A model generated the notes under the pieces. It was not told where the DNA came from. It saw only the letters and a program-made list of their open reading frames with translations, and made no database searches. From contig JAESUZ010005166.1 in the NCBI GenBank assembly GCA_017311185.1, forward strand, positions 620,001-684,000: a DNA stretch of 64,000 bases, given 5' to 3'. The stretch comes from Proteles cristata cristata. Its lineage: Eukaryota; Chordata; Mammalia; Carnivora; Hyaenidae. Below, piece after piece: positions 49,503 through 60,427 of this stretch. Within the stretch, counting starts at the first letter, position 1. The number at the start of each line of letters is the position of its first letter. Made by a program: the position numbers and the translations under genes.

Positions 49503-49939
49503 TGTATCATATTAATCTTAAAAGGATAAGATTTTTGGTTTTGTATCAGGATAATAAAACACTATGGAAGTAGCAATGTAAATACTAGGGTGGATGTGAA
49601 GTAATACCTTTAGGAAAGGCAACATTCAATGAAGGTAAAGAACAGAAGGAAACAAGCTATAGAAAACCCAACTTACAAGGGACAGCGAAATTTGGAAGGA
49701 GCCTATAAAAAGCAGTGGAAGGCAGTCAGCTGAAAAACTAGAATTAGTAAAACAAAAATATGTAAGAAAATATCTTCTGGCAGTATGACAATTTTGAATA
49801 TAATCAAGTCTATAAAATACCAATTTATAGGAAATGCAGAGAACAGAGGGCCACATTAAATTACACCATGAAAAGGTGATCCGCAAAATCTAGATTGTGG
49901 GAAACTATAAACAACATAGTTAAAAAAGAAAAAAGAGAA

Positions 49940-50570
49940 GAGATGCAGGAAAAATACAGATTGAAACTATACAGTCACAATGTGTGGACCTTATCTGGAT
50001 CCTAGTTTTTAGAAAATACGCAACACCATTTTAAAAAGCCATTTAGGATATATCGATTAGAACTTTGATTGCTTGCTGAATATGTAAAGATATTAAGAAA
50101 TTATAATTTTTTATTTTTAAAGCTTTTTTATTTTTATTTTTGAGAGAGAGAGAGAGCGCGAGAGAGCAGGGCATTGGCTGAGAGGGAGACAGAGGATCCA
50201 AAGTGGCTCTGTACTGTCAGCGCAGAGCCCAATGCAGGGCTCGAGCTTATGAACTATGAGATCACAACCTGAGTCAAAGTCAGATTGCTTAACTGACAGA
50301 GGCATCCGGACGCTCCCAGGAATTGCAATTTTTTTAATTTAAAAAAGTGTCCTTATATTTTAGAGGTTAATGCTGAAATATTAATGGAAGAAATGATGTG
50401 GTTATCTATAATGTGCTTTAAAATAACACAGTAATGGAGAAAGTAGATGGCATAGAAATGGCTACAGGTAGTAAGAGCTACTGAAGCTGAGTGATTAGTA
50501 TGTAAGAGTTCATCACCATTATGTCTACTTTTGTATGTTTAAAATTCTCCCTAAGAAAATGGGAGAATCC
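49940..50570 (+). mobile_element. Old L1M-like 3' UTR
   Basis: Order GTGTGGACCTTATCTGGATCC, AAAAAGTGTCCTTATATTTTAG, AATGATGTGGTTATCTATAATG, TGCTTTAAAATAACACAG, TCTACTTTTGTATGTTTAAAATTC is that of a common old 3' UTR. Interrupted by a SINE. Confidence 0.6.
50113..50316 (-). mobile_element. CAN SINE
   Basis: Flanks AAGAAATTATAATTTTT (50096-50112) and AGGAATTGCAATTTTT (50317-50332). Confidence 0.94.
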
Positions 50571-51279
50571 TTTTTTAAAGGATGTTTGCTATATTTCATC
50601 TAGCATTTCCTAAATACAGTGTTTTCAGGTTATTCAATCAGAAAGTTTCAGGAAATGAAATCCCAGATTTTGTTTTATATTTTACAATTCATCTCTGATG
50701 TGCACTTAAAAGCAAAGGTTGTTCATAAAATTTACTACAGATTGTTTTCTTTTAAAGATTCTGATCTCTAAATATAGTACAAGTGGTATTAGGTACTGGC
50801 AGGTTTCTAAAAATGAACTTAAAAAAGAAACATGTAAAACTGAAATTTTAGCTGAGAGTAAGATAACAGGGCGTTTGACTCCTCCTTGCCTGTTTTATAG
50901 GAGAAGTATACTAAATAACTTTGGGCTTTTTCATAAAAGTGAATATTTAAGTATTTATGTCAAAAAATTTTAAGTTAGCCATTAAAAGAAAAGATTTATA
51001 AGATCCTTAAATCTGTAAGGCAGAAAAGCTTCAAGAAGAAAGAAAATTAAAAGCAAAATAAAATACCAAAAAATGTTTAAGTCCAAATGTCAACAAGTAC
51101 AATACATGAAAATAAGACAAACCCACTTTCTAGAAAACAAAGAACATCAAACTGGATTTTCTTTTTTTAATTAAGGTATACAGTGCTTAGAAGAGATACA
51201 AAACCATACAAAAAAGTTAACCAAAAAAAGGACATTTTTGTCAAATTGACAGATGCCAAATGGTCAATCTGTCAATTTG
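50571..51279. other. JAK2 intron, mostly unassigned
   Basis: AT-rich. Contains a perfect inverted repeat at 51241-51254/51267-51280 and otherwise nothing I can name; the 84-residue frame 50719-50973 has no recognisable protein. Confidence 0.5.
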
Positions 51280-51704
51280 ATCCTAATCCTTATTGATCAT
51301 AAGCCAAACTACAAACTAAAAGAACTACAAAATAGACATAAATAAAAAGAAATCCTAATGAAAACAGGAACAAAAGACATGAATATATCAATAAACATAT
51401 AAGAAGATGGTAGATCTCACTTGTAATTAAGTAAATGCAAATTAAGGTAGGATATCAAATTATACCCATCAGGTTGCCAAATTAAGGAGTCCGAATATAC
51501 CAAGTATGAAGGAGAGGATGAAGAGCAGAAGAACCCTTTAAACAACTGGTTTTAGTGAGCAATTAGGCTACATTTAATTAATCTGAAGATATAACTATTC
51601 TACAAACCAGAAATTCCATTTCTAGTTATAACCCTAGAAAAATGAATGTGATACTGCATAATGGTTTTAGTAGCATTATTTGTAAGAACAAAAAAATACA
51701 AATA

Positions 51705-51808
51705 GAGCTTTGGTTTGACAGCATATACTAAAATTAGAACAATACAGAGAAAATTAGCATGGCCCTTGTGCAAGCATGACACACAAATTTGGGAAGTGCT
51801 CCATATTT
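51705..51808 (+). pseudogene. U6 snRNA retropseudogene (5' half of a U6-L1 chimera)
   Basis: About 104 nt aligned over the whole length of U6 spliceosomal RNA: GCATATACTAAAATTAGAAC, AATACAGAGAAAATTAGCATG, GCCCTTGTGCAAGCATGACAC, CAAATTTGGGAAGTGCTCCA, ending in ATATTT. Differences from U6 include the damaged 5' stem and substitutions in the ACAGAGA-to-AGC region, where ACAGAGA is kept but the following GA reads AA. No upstream PSE or TATA promoter is expected, and the 3' end is joined directly to L1 3' UTR sequence, so it is not a functional U6 gene. This is the known signature of template switching by L1 reverse transcriptase from L1 RNA to U6 RNA. Confidence 0.93.
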
Positions 51809-51936
51809 GGGGGGAAAAAAGAGAGAGAGACAAACCAAGAAACAGACCCTTAACTATAGAGAACACCCTGATTATTCACAGAACAGGGGGAGGAGGGGGA
51901 GGTGAAATAGGTGAAGGGGATTAAGAATGTACTTAT
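51809..51936 (+). mobile_element. L1 3' UTR part of the U6-L1 chimera (first piece)
   Basis: Begins GGGGGGAAAAAAGAGAGAGA, then CCAAGAAACAGACCCTTAAC, AACAGGGGGAGGAGGGGGAG, and GGGGATTAAGAATGTACTTA: carnivore-type L1 3' UTR. It continues after the inserted L1 at 57575-57690 (GATGAGCACTGAGTAAGG, TTGAATCACTATATTGTATA, ATGTTAACTATACTG) and ends in AATAAAATAAAATAATAAAA. Flanks ATACAAATA (to 51703) and AAACAAATA (to 57703) are a likely decayed duplication. Confidence 0.88.
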
Positions 51937-51950
51937 CATGGGAGGAGGGG

Positions 51951-51961
51951 CAAGATGGCGG
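51951..51961 (+). promoter_or_regulatory. YY1-like site at the L1 5' end
   Basis: CAAGATGGCGG begins 15 nt into the element. The same motif near the start of human L1 binds YY1 and positions transcription. Its presence marks a true L1 5' end; current activity is unknown. Confidence 0.6.
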
Positions 51962-52330
51962 AGAAGTAGGGAGCTCCGTACCTGCACTCGCACCCAGGCA
52001 TCACACGGAAAAGATCTGAAGCCATAGGAAACCATACCAAACCCAAGAGATTGGGACAGAAAGGTCGCAGATTCCACTGAGAAAGCCTTCTAACGGTTAC
52101 CTCAAGAAAAAAGCCAGAATACACAAGGTGGAGAGTCCCAAATATCACTACAAATAGGAAAATAAAATAACCAAGGTCCCAACAAGAGAGACCAAGAGAT
52201 ACCATTCAAAAAACACTCTCTGAATTGATAGGCCCTGGACAGTCAAAGAGTCTTCTTGAATACAGCAGCGCTCATAGATAGAGTGCATAACAGGTGTTTA
52301 AAATCAACAAGAGCCAGAAAGCTAACTAAA

Positions 52331-53171
52331 ATGACAAAACGAAAGAGCGCTCCTCCAAAGAAACTCCAAGAAGAAACGACAGCTAATGAACTGCTCAAAA
52401 CAGATATCAGCAGCATAACTGGACAAGATTTTAGAATAATAATGGTAAAATTAATAGCTGGGCTTGAAAAAAAACATAGGGGACATCAAAGAAACTATGG
52501 CTACAGACAGAATGGAAAATAAAAACAGGCATGAATAATTTTAAAATGCAGTAAATGAGATACATAATAAATTAGAGGCCTCCAATGCATGGACTGAAGA
52601 GGCAGAAAGGAGAATAAGTGATTTAGAAGACACCATTATAGAAAAACAAGAAGCTGACAAAAAAAGAGACAAACTGATCCAGGAACATGAAAGAAGAGTT
52701 CGAGAGCTCAGCGACATGGTCAAACGCAACAATATCCGTATCATAGGAATCCCAGAAGAGAAAGAGAGGGGGAAAGGTGCTGAAGGAGTCCTGGAACAAA
52801 TTATAGCAGAGAACTTCCCCGACCTGGGAAAAGAAGTAAATGTTGAAATACAAGAGACTCGGAGGAGCCCCCTCAGACGTAATCTGAACCGACCTTCTGC
52901 AAGGCATATCATAGTAAAAATGGCAAAATATAAGGACAAAGAGAAAATTTTGAAAGCAGCTAGGGAGAAAAGGACCCTAACATACAAAGGCAAACCTATC
53001 AGAGCGGTGACAGACCTATCTACTGAAACGTGGCAGGCCAGAAAGGAATGGCAGGAGATCTTCAATGTGATGAACAGAAAAAATATGCAGCCAAGAATCC
53101 TCTACCCAGCAAGCCTGTCATTCAAAATAGAAGGAGAGTTAAAAACCTTTCCAAATAAACAGAAATTGTAA
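52331..53171 (+). pseudogene. L1 ORF1 (RNA-binding trimer protein), frameshifted
   Basis: L1 ORF1p is an RNA-binding chaperone with a coiled coil, RRM and C-terminal domain. The N-terminal part starts at ATG 52331 (MTKRKSAPPKKLQEETTANE) and runs in frame to a stop near 52520 (the same frame is open from 52256). The coiled coil (NKLEASNAWTEEAERRISDL) and RRM (MVKRNNIRIIGIPEEKERGK) are in another frame that is open from about 52547 to TAA at 53169-53171. C-terminal residues (ARHIIVKMAKYKDKEKILKA; STETWQARKEWQEIFNVMNR) are well kept. A frameshift near 52500-52550 and a premature TAA before the usual end inactivate it. Confidence 0.9.
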
Positions 53172-53270
53172 GAATTTGTCACCACTAAGCCAGCCTACAA
53201 GAAATCCTGAGGGGGACGCTCTGAAGGAAAGGTTGCAAGGAACAGAGATACCAGAGACACCACCACAAGC

Positions 53271-56200
53271 ATGAACTCCACAAAGGACACAAAGACTCTA
53301 AACCCACATATCTCAATAATAACACTGAATGTAAATGGGCTGAATGCTCCAATCAAAAGACATAGTGTAGTAGAATGGATAAAAAAACAAAATTCATCTA
53401 TATGCTGTCTACAAGAAACTCATCAAAGACTGGAAGATACCTTCAGATTAAAAGTAAGGGGATGGAGAAATATATATCATGCTACTGGAAATCAAAAGAA
53501 AGCCGGAGTAGCTATACTTATATCAGACAAACTGAACTTTAAATTAAAGACAATAACAAGAGATGAAGAAGGGCATTACATAATAGTTACAGGGTCTATC
53601 CGTCAGGAAGAACTAACAATCATAAATGTCTATGCACCGAATATGGAAGCACCTAAATATATAAAACAATTAATCACAAAGAGAAACAGGCTCATAGATA
53701 AGAATGTTCTAATAGCAGGGGACTTCAATACTCCACTTACAGCAATGGACAGGTCAACCAGACAGAAAATCACTAACGAAATAATGGACTTGAAAGACAC
53801 TTTGGACCAGATGGATCTGACAGATATATTTAGAACTCTACATCCTGAGGCCAAGGAATTTACTTTCTTCTCAAGTGCGCATGGCACATTCTCCAAGATA
53901 GATCACATACTGGGACATAAAGCAGCCCTCAATAAATATAAAAGAATCGAGATCATACCATGCACACTCTCAGATCATAATGCTTTGAAACTTGAAATCA
54001 ATCACAGGAAGAAGCCTGGAAAACCCCCAAAAACATGGAGGTTAAAGACCACCCTACTAAAGAATGAATGGGCCAATCAGGCAATTAGGGATGAAATTAA
54101 AAAATACATGGAAACAAACGAAAATGAAAACACAAAAATCCAAAATCTATGGGATGCAGTAAAGGCAGTCCTAAGAGGAAAGTACATTGCACTCCAGGCC
54201 TATTTGAAGAAACTAGAAAAAGTGCAAGTCCAAAATCTAACAGCTCGCCTAAAGGAACTAGAGGCAGAGCAACAAGAACACCCTAAACTCAGTAGAAGAA
54301 GAGAAATAGTAAATTTCAGAGCAGAAATAAACAACATACATACCAAAGAAATAATTGAACAGATCAATGAAACCAAGAGTTGGTTTTTTTGAAAAAATAA
54401 ACAAAATTGACAAACCTCTAGCCAGGCTTCTCAAAAAGAAAAGAGAGAGCACCCAAATATACAAAATCATGAATGAAAACAGAATTATTACAACCAACCC
54501 CTCAGAAATACAGGCAATTATCAGGGAATACTATGAAAAATTATATGCCAACAAATTGGACAACTTAGAAGAAATGGACAAATTCCTAAATGCACACCCA
54601 CTACCAAAATTCACACGGGAAGAGGTAGGAAATCTGAACAGACCCATAACTAGTGAGGAAATCAAATCAGTGATCAAAAATCTCCCAACAGGGGCGCCTG
54701 GGTGACTTAGTCGGTTAAGTGTCGGACTTTCGCTTAGGTCATGATCTCACGGTTCGTGGGTTCGAGCCTCGCGTCGGGCTCTGTGCTGACTGCCAGCTCA
54801 GAGCCTGGAGCCTATTTCGGTCTGTGACTCCCTCTCTCTCTAACCCTCCCCTGCTCACGCTGTCTCTCTCTCTCTCCTAAAAATAAAATAAAAACATTTA
54901 AAAAAAAAAAAAAATCTCCCAACAAATAAGAGCCCAGGACCAGATGTCTTCCCCAGGGAATTCTACCAGACGTTTAAAACAGAATTAATACCCATTCTTC
55001 TCAAGCTATTCCAAAAAATAGAAAGTGAAGGAAAACTCCCAGACTCATTTTATGAAGCCAGAATCATTGTGATTCCCAAGCCAGACAGAGATCCAGCAAA
55101 AAATGAGAACTGCAGGCCAATATCCTTGATGAATATGGATGCAAAAATTCTAGACACATACAAATCGAATTCAACAGCACATAAAAAGAATTATCCACCA
55201 AGATCAAGTGGGATTCATTCCTGGGTTACAGGGCTGGTTCAACATTCGCAAATCAATCAATGTGATACATCACATCAACAAAAGTAAAGATAAAAACCTA
55301 TGATCCTGTCCATAGATGCAGAAAAAGCATTTGACAAAATACAGCATCCCTTCTTAATAAAGACTCTAGAGAAAGTTGGGATAGAAGGAACTTACTTAAA
55401 CATCATCAAAGCCATCTATGACAAGCCCTCAGCTAACATCATCCTCAACAGGGAAAAACTGAGAGCTTTCCCCCTGGGATCAGGAACACGACAGGGATGT
55501 CCACTCTCACCACTGCTCTTTAACATAGTGCTGGAAGTCCTAGCATCAGCCATCAGACAACAAAAGGAAATCAAAGGCATCGGAATTGGCAAAGAGGAAG
55601 TCAAACTTTCACTTTTTGCAGACAACAGGATACTCTACATAGAAAACCCAACAGACTCCACCAGAAGCCTACTGAAACTGATCCAAGAATTCAGCAAAGT
55701 TGCAGGATACATAATCAACGTACAGAAATCGGTTGCATTTTTATACAACAACAACGAAACAACAGAAAGGGAAATCAAGAAGTTGATCCCATTCACAATT
55801 GCACAAAAAACCATAAAATACCTAGGAATAAACCTAACCAAGGATACAAAAGATCTGTATGATGAAAACTACAGAAAACTTATGAAGGAAATTGAAGAAG
55901 ACACAAAGAAATGGAAAAACATCCCATGCTCATGGATAGGAAGAATAAATATAGTTAAGATGTCATTACTACCCAAAGCTATCTACACATTCAATGCAAT
56001 TCCAATCAAAATTGCACCAACATACTTCTCAAAGCTAGAGCAAACTATCCTAAAACTTGTATGGAAACACAAAAGACCCCGAATAACCAAAGTAATACTG
56101 AAACATAAAACCAAAATGGGAGGTATCACCATCCCAGACTTTAACCTCTACTACAAAGCTGTCATCATCAAGACAGTATGGTATTGGCACAAAAACAGAC

Positions 56201-57267
56201 ACATAGACCAATGGAACAGAATTGAGAACTCAGTAGTGGACCCAAAAGTATACAGCCAACTGATCTTTGACAAACCAGGAAAGAATATCCAATGGAAAAA
56301 AGACAGCCTCTTTAACAGATGATGTTGGGAGAACTGGGCATCAACATGCAGAAGAATGAAACTAGATCAATGTCTCACACCATGCACAAAAATAAACTCA
56401 AAATGGATAAAGGACCTGAATGTGAGACAGGAAACCATCAAAACCCTAGAGAAGAAAGCAGGAAACAACCTCCTTGACCTCCACCGCAGCAACTTCTTAC
56501 TTGACACATCCCCCAAAGCAAAGGAATCAAGAGCAAAAATAAACAACTGGGACCTCATCAAGATGAAAAGCTTCTGCACGGCAAAGGAAACAACCCACAA
56601 AACTAACAGGCAACCAACGGAATGGGAAAAGATAGTTGCAAATGACATATCAGATAAAGGGTTGATATCCAGAATCTACAAGGAACTCACCAAACTACAT
56701 GTCCGGAAAACAAACAACCCAGTGAAGAAATAGGCAGAAGATATGAACAGACACTTCTCCAAAGAGGACATCCAGATGGCCAACAGACACATGAAACGAT
56801 GCTCAGCATCCCTCCTCATCAGGGAAATACAAATCAAAACCACACTGAGATACCACCTCACACCAGTCAGAGTGGCTAAAATGAGCAAATCAGAGAACGC
56901 GAGATGCTGGCAAGGATGTGGAGAAACAGGCACCCTCCTGCACTGTTGGTGGGAATGTAAACTGGTACAGCCCCTCTGGAAAACAGTGTGGAGGTTCCTC
57001 AGGAAACTAACAATAGAACTCCCCTAGGACCCAGCAATAGCACTGCTAGGAATTTACCCAAGGGATATAGAAATGCTGAGGCATAGGAGCACATGTACTC
57101 CAATGTTCATAGCAGCACTCTCAACAATAGCCAAAACATGGAAAGAGCCTAAGTGTCCATCAATGGACGAATGGATCAAGAAGATATGGTTTATCTATAC
57201 CATGGAATACTACATGGCAATGAGAAGAATGAAATCTGGCCTGTGTAGCAACATGGATGGACCTTGA
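53271..57267 (+). pseudogene. L1 ORF2 (endonuclease/reverse transcriptase), multiply disrupted
   Basis: The endonuclease domain is open for 373 codons from ATG 53271, with catalytic-site motifs LNVNGLN, QETH, AGDFNTPL and SDHN. At 54383-54390 one extra T in a T-run (seven instead of six) shifts the frame. A SINE (54691-54909) then splits the sequence at [13 protein letters not shown]. Another frameshift lies near 55250-55300. The RT core follows ([37 protein letters not shown]), but the active-site FADD reads FADN (Asn codon 55624-55626). Stops at 56320, 56731 and 57025 break the C-terminal part, including the Cys-rich [18 protein letters not shown]. It encodes no functional enzyme. Confidence 0.94.
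54691..54909 (+). mobile_element. Young CAN SINE inside L1 ORF2
   Basis: Perfect 15-bp duplication AAAAATCTCCCAACA (54676-54690 and 54910-54924), made of ORF2 sequence. Young-subfamily bases CTTTCGCTTAGGTC and TGACTGCCAGCTCAG; tail CCTAAAAATAAAATAAAAAC, one base off the usual CCTAG. Confidence 0.98.
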
Positions 57268-57735
57268 GGGTGTTACGCTGAGTGAAGTAAGTCAGGCAGA
57301 GAAGGACAAATATCATACGTTTGCATGTATAGGAGGATTAGGAGGAACTTAACTGAGGAACAATGGGAAGAAGAAAGGGGGGAAATGGTGGGGGAAAGGG
57401 AGATAGGCAAACCATGAAAGACTCTTGAATGCTGACAAAAACTGAGAACTGATGGATGTAGGGGGGAGGGGTATGGAGGAGGCCACTCGTGAGGATGAGC
57501 ACTGGATGTTATGTGGAAACTAATTTGACAATAAACTATTTGTAAAAAAAAAAAAAAAAAAAGAATGTACTTATGATGAGCACTGAGTAAGGTATTGAAT
57601 TGTTGAATCACTATATTGTATATCTGAAAATAATATAACATTGTATGTTAACTATACTGTAATTAAAATGAAAACCTAATAAAATAAAATAATAAAACAA
57701 ATAACCTAAATGTTCATCCGTAGGAAAAAAATGGT

Positions 57736-57942
57736 TGGGGCACCTGAGTGGCTCAGTCGGTTAAGCGTCCAACTTTGGCTCAGGTCATGATATCACAGTT
57801 TGTGGATTCAAGCCCCATGTTGGGCTCTGTCTTGACAGCTAGCTTGGAGCCTGGAGGCTATTTCAGATTCTGTATCTCTTTCTCTGACCCTCCCCTGCTC
57901 ATGCTGTCTCTCTCTCAGAAATAAATTTAAAAAACATTTTAA
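57736..57942 (+). mobile_element. CAN SINE, intermediate type
   Basis: Flanks AAAAAATGGT on both sides (ending about 57734 and 57952). Has GACAGCTAGCTTGGAGCCTG and CTCAGAAATAAATTT, like the copy at 42055. Confidence 0.94.
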
Positions 57943-58070
57943 AAAATGGTATATAAATTGGAAAGTATTCATACAATGAGAATATTATACATCAATTTTA
58001 ATGCATGAACTAGAGCTATACATATGAACACACAGAAAAATGAATGTCATAAAGATAAGCGAGGTTTAAA

Positions 58071-58277
58071 CTTTTTTTAATTTACATTTATATTTGAGAG
58101 ACAGAAACCGAGCACAAATGAGAGAGGGTCAGAAAGAAAGGGAGACACAGAATCCGAAGCAGGCTCTAGGCTATGAGCTGTCAGCAAAGAGCCCGATGCA
58201 GGTCTCAAACTCAGAAACTGAGATCATGACCTGAGCCCAAGTCAAACACTCAACTAAATGAGCCACCCAGGCACCCC
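58071..58277 (-). mobile_element. CAN SINE
   Basis: 19-bp duplication AAGATAAGCGAGGTTTAAA (58052-58070) versus AAGATAAGTGAAGTTTAAA (58278-58296). Confidence 0.96.
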
Positions 58278-58367
58278 AAGATAAGTGAAGTTTAAAAAGC
58301 AAGTTGTAGATTGATATTTATGTGTGATACAATTTATTTAAGGTTTAAACTCACAGTTTAATACTAC

Positions 58368-58535
58368 TGTATTATTTATATATTTTTATTTACATATTTG
58401 TAAATTAATTATATATTTATATTAGTACTATATTATTTATATATTTCATAAATATATTACTTTTACATTTATAACTAATATTATATATTACTATATATTT
58501 ACTGTATCACATATATATGTATATAGTAAAAGTTT
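58368..58535. repeat. AT-rich low-complexity tract
   Basis: Repeats of TATTATTTATATATTT and ATATATTTATATTAGTAC over about 170 bp, only a few G or C. Confidence 0.9.
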
Positions 58536-58794
58536 AAAACATGCACGAAAATGATACTAACTTCAGGCTAGTGGTTACCTCTAGTGAGGTAACGGGAGAA
58601 ACAGGAATAGGAATAGATGGGCTTCAACTGTATCTACAATGTTCATTTCTCAAGAAAATAAGATCCAAAGCAAAAAGCAGCCAAATACCTTTAAAAGAGG
58701 ATGAAAAATATAGGCAAGTAAATTATTTTATTTTCCTACTTTCCTATATGTTAAGAATATTTTTTTTAATGTTTTTAAATACTGAAATGAAAAC

Positions 58795-58990
58795 AAAGAA
58801 GAGCATAGCCTTTGATTTAGGATCCAAGTTTGAAATGGAACTGGGTTTGAATTCTGTCCCTTGTCATGTTACTTTGAAGTCCGTTTCATTTTTCTGCACT
58901 CAGTTTCCCTCATTTCTTAAAACAAAGAATACTAAGAATGGCCACAACTTCTGAGGATTACTGTAATGATTAAATGCAATAATCCACCTG
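58795..58990 (+). mobile_element. MIR element
   Basis: Matches the MIR order: TGGAACTGGGTTTGAATTCTG, CATGTTACTTTGAAGTCC, TCTGCACTCAGTTTCCCTCA, then GAGGATTACTGTAATGATTA and AATGCAATAATCC. Old tRNA-derived mammalian SINE. The 137-residue frame 58541-58954 spans L1 and MIR and is not a gene. Confidence 0.8.
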
Positions 58991-59917
58991 AACTAATCCC
59001 ACCCAGAGACTAACACTTTCCCTTTTCTTCGTACTTTATTAGACAATGTTAGAGCTTTTCTCTTTTCCTTTTTCTTTTCTTTTTTTTTCTCCCAATCATA
59101 TAGGCATTGAGATTGAAAAAAGTATGGCAATTCATATATGCTGAAAAATAAAACTGCTGAAAAATGAAACTTCTCATTGACGTTTAGTCACACTATCCCC
59201 AAAGACATAATGTCTTAATGTAAATATTCCTGGAAACAAAACCTCATACAGGATTCAAAAGTAAATTAGTTTTGAAGTTCAGGAAACCATGGCAGAGAAA
59301 TAGAGAAGTGGTATAGAGAAGGGAAGGCAGCCTATAAAACTGCACTCTCAAACCAACTACCAGAGTGAGTTAATCCCGCATATAGGCTCTACAAAACTAG
59401 TATAAATAGAATAATATCTCAGAATTATCCCACCCCAGGGATGAGCTGTAGTGTTTGTACAATAGCAACCCCTGAGAGTAAGTGGCTGAGGGCTACACCC
59501 AGGAGTGTTCATTTCATGGCACTTCTGGCCAATCAGAGGGCTGGAAGTATGGCTTCCTACATTTCCAAGAAGAGTCAGTTAGTTAGCGATGCAAATACTA
59601 ACTCAAGCAGCTCCCAGGGGATAAAGGTGGATCAGTGACAGCACCATCTATAGCCATGCTATGCAATGATGCTATTATTAGAGAGAACAAGGAGAACAAG
59701 GAAAAGGAGATGATGTGGTCTAGGCTCTATTGACTAGTTGGTCTAGAACTTGTTCTTCCTTCAACTTCTGCTTGAAAACTAATTTTAATTACACAAATTA
59801 CATGTAAACTGATTTAATTTTTATGCTCTTTAGAGACCAAACATTCTTCTTTTGTCAAAAATGGAATGTACTCGTAACATGGTATGAGAAAAATGAATTC
59901 TAGACACAAAATTATTT
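58991..59917. other. JAK2 intron, no named feature
   Basis: A short pyrimidine run (59050-59094) and otherwise no recognisable element. 59430-59640 is GC-richer than its surroundings, with an open frame of 65 codons, but there is no splice or protein evidence. Confidence 0.5.
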
Positions 59918-60133
59918 AAACTTTTTTTGTTTTATTTATTTCTGAGAGAGAAAGAGAGAGACACCATGAGCAGGGGAGGGTCAGAGAGAAAGGGAATACA
60001 GAATCTGAAGCAGGTTCCAGGCTCTGAGCTAGCTGTAGCACAGAGCCTGAGGCAGGGCTCAAACCCACAAACCGCGAGATCATGACCTGAGCTGAAGTTG
60101 GACACTCACCCGACTGAGCCACCCAGGTACCCC
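59918..60133 (-). mobile_element. CAN SINE, intermediate type
   Basis: Minus-strand CAGCTAGCTCAGAGCCTGGA places it with the copies at 42055 and 57736. Target duplication not evident. Confidence 0.93.
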
Positions 60134-60300
60134 AGGGAAAAAGGTTTTAAAAAGAGATAGCTTTTTAAGTATTTTTTATCTCATATTCACACCATCTAAT
60201 CCATTATGCTGCTATTTTGTTTGAATATAAACATTAGATTAAAAATGTCATAAAGTCAGAAATGGCAGAGACTAATCATAGTAAGCACATTTAGTATGAA

Positions 60301-60427
60301 ACCATGAGTTTGAGCCCCATGTTGGGCTCTGCGCTGACAGCTCAGAGCCTGGAGCCTGGTTCAGATTCTGTGTCTCCCTCTCTCTCTCTCTCAAAAATAA
60401 ACATTAAAAAAATTTTTTTAAGCTATA
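60301..60427 (+). mobile_element. CAN SINE lacking its head (5'-truncated)
   Basis: Starts inside the B box (CCATGAGTTTGAGCCCCATG) and runs to the A-rich tail. Flanks TTTAGTATGAAA and ATAGTATAAAA may be its duplication. Confidence 0.88.

Larger units (their letters stand above)
51937..57560 (+). mobile_element. Near full-length L1, inactivated
   Basis: Perfect 14-bp duplication AAGAATGTACTTAT (51923-51936 and 57561-57574), poly-A at 57544-57560. Without the SINE and its extra duplication it is about 5.4 kb: 5' UTR 51937-52330 (only about 390 bp), ORF1 52331-53171, spacer, ORF2 53271-57267, 3' UTR. The short 5' UTR may be natural or reflect a deletion. Both frames are disrupted. Confidence 0.96.
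51280..58730 (+). mobile_element. Old L1M/HAL1-like element hosting the nested insertions
   Basis: L1-like text at 51280-51704 (AAATTCCATTTCTAGTTATAAC, TTTTAGTAGCATTATTTGTAAG) breaks off at the U6 insertion and resumes at about 57704 (CCTAAATGTTCATCCGTAGG), 57950 (ATGAGAATATTATACATCA) and 58540-58700 (GGCTAGTGGTTACCTCTAG, CTTCAACTGTATCTACAATG), in the order expected of one 3' half. Confidence 0.75.

Noticed and set aside
51705..51808. Functional U6 gene
   Set aside because: Internal substitutions, damaged 5' stem and direct fusion to L1 3' UTR indicate a retro-copy; no promoter was seen upstream.
52541..53065. 174-codon minus-strand frame
   Set aside because: Antisense shadow of L1 ORF1; no independent similarity.
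58541..58954. 137-codon frame
   Set aside because: Composed of old L1M 3' sequence and a MIR; no codon-level signal.
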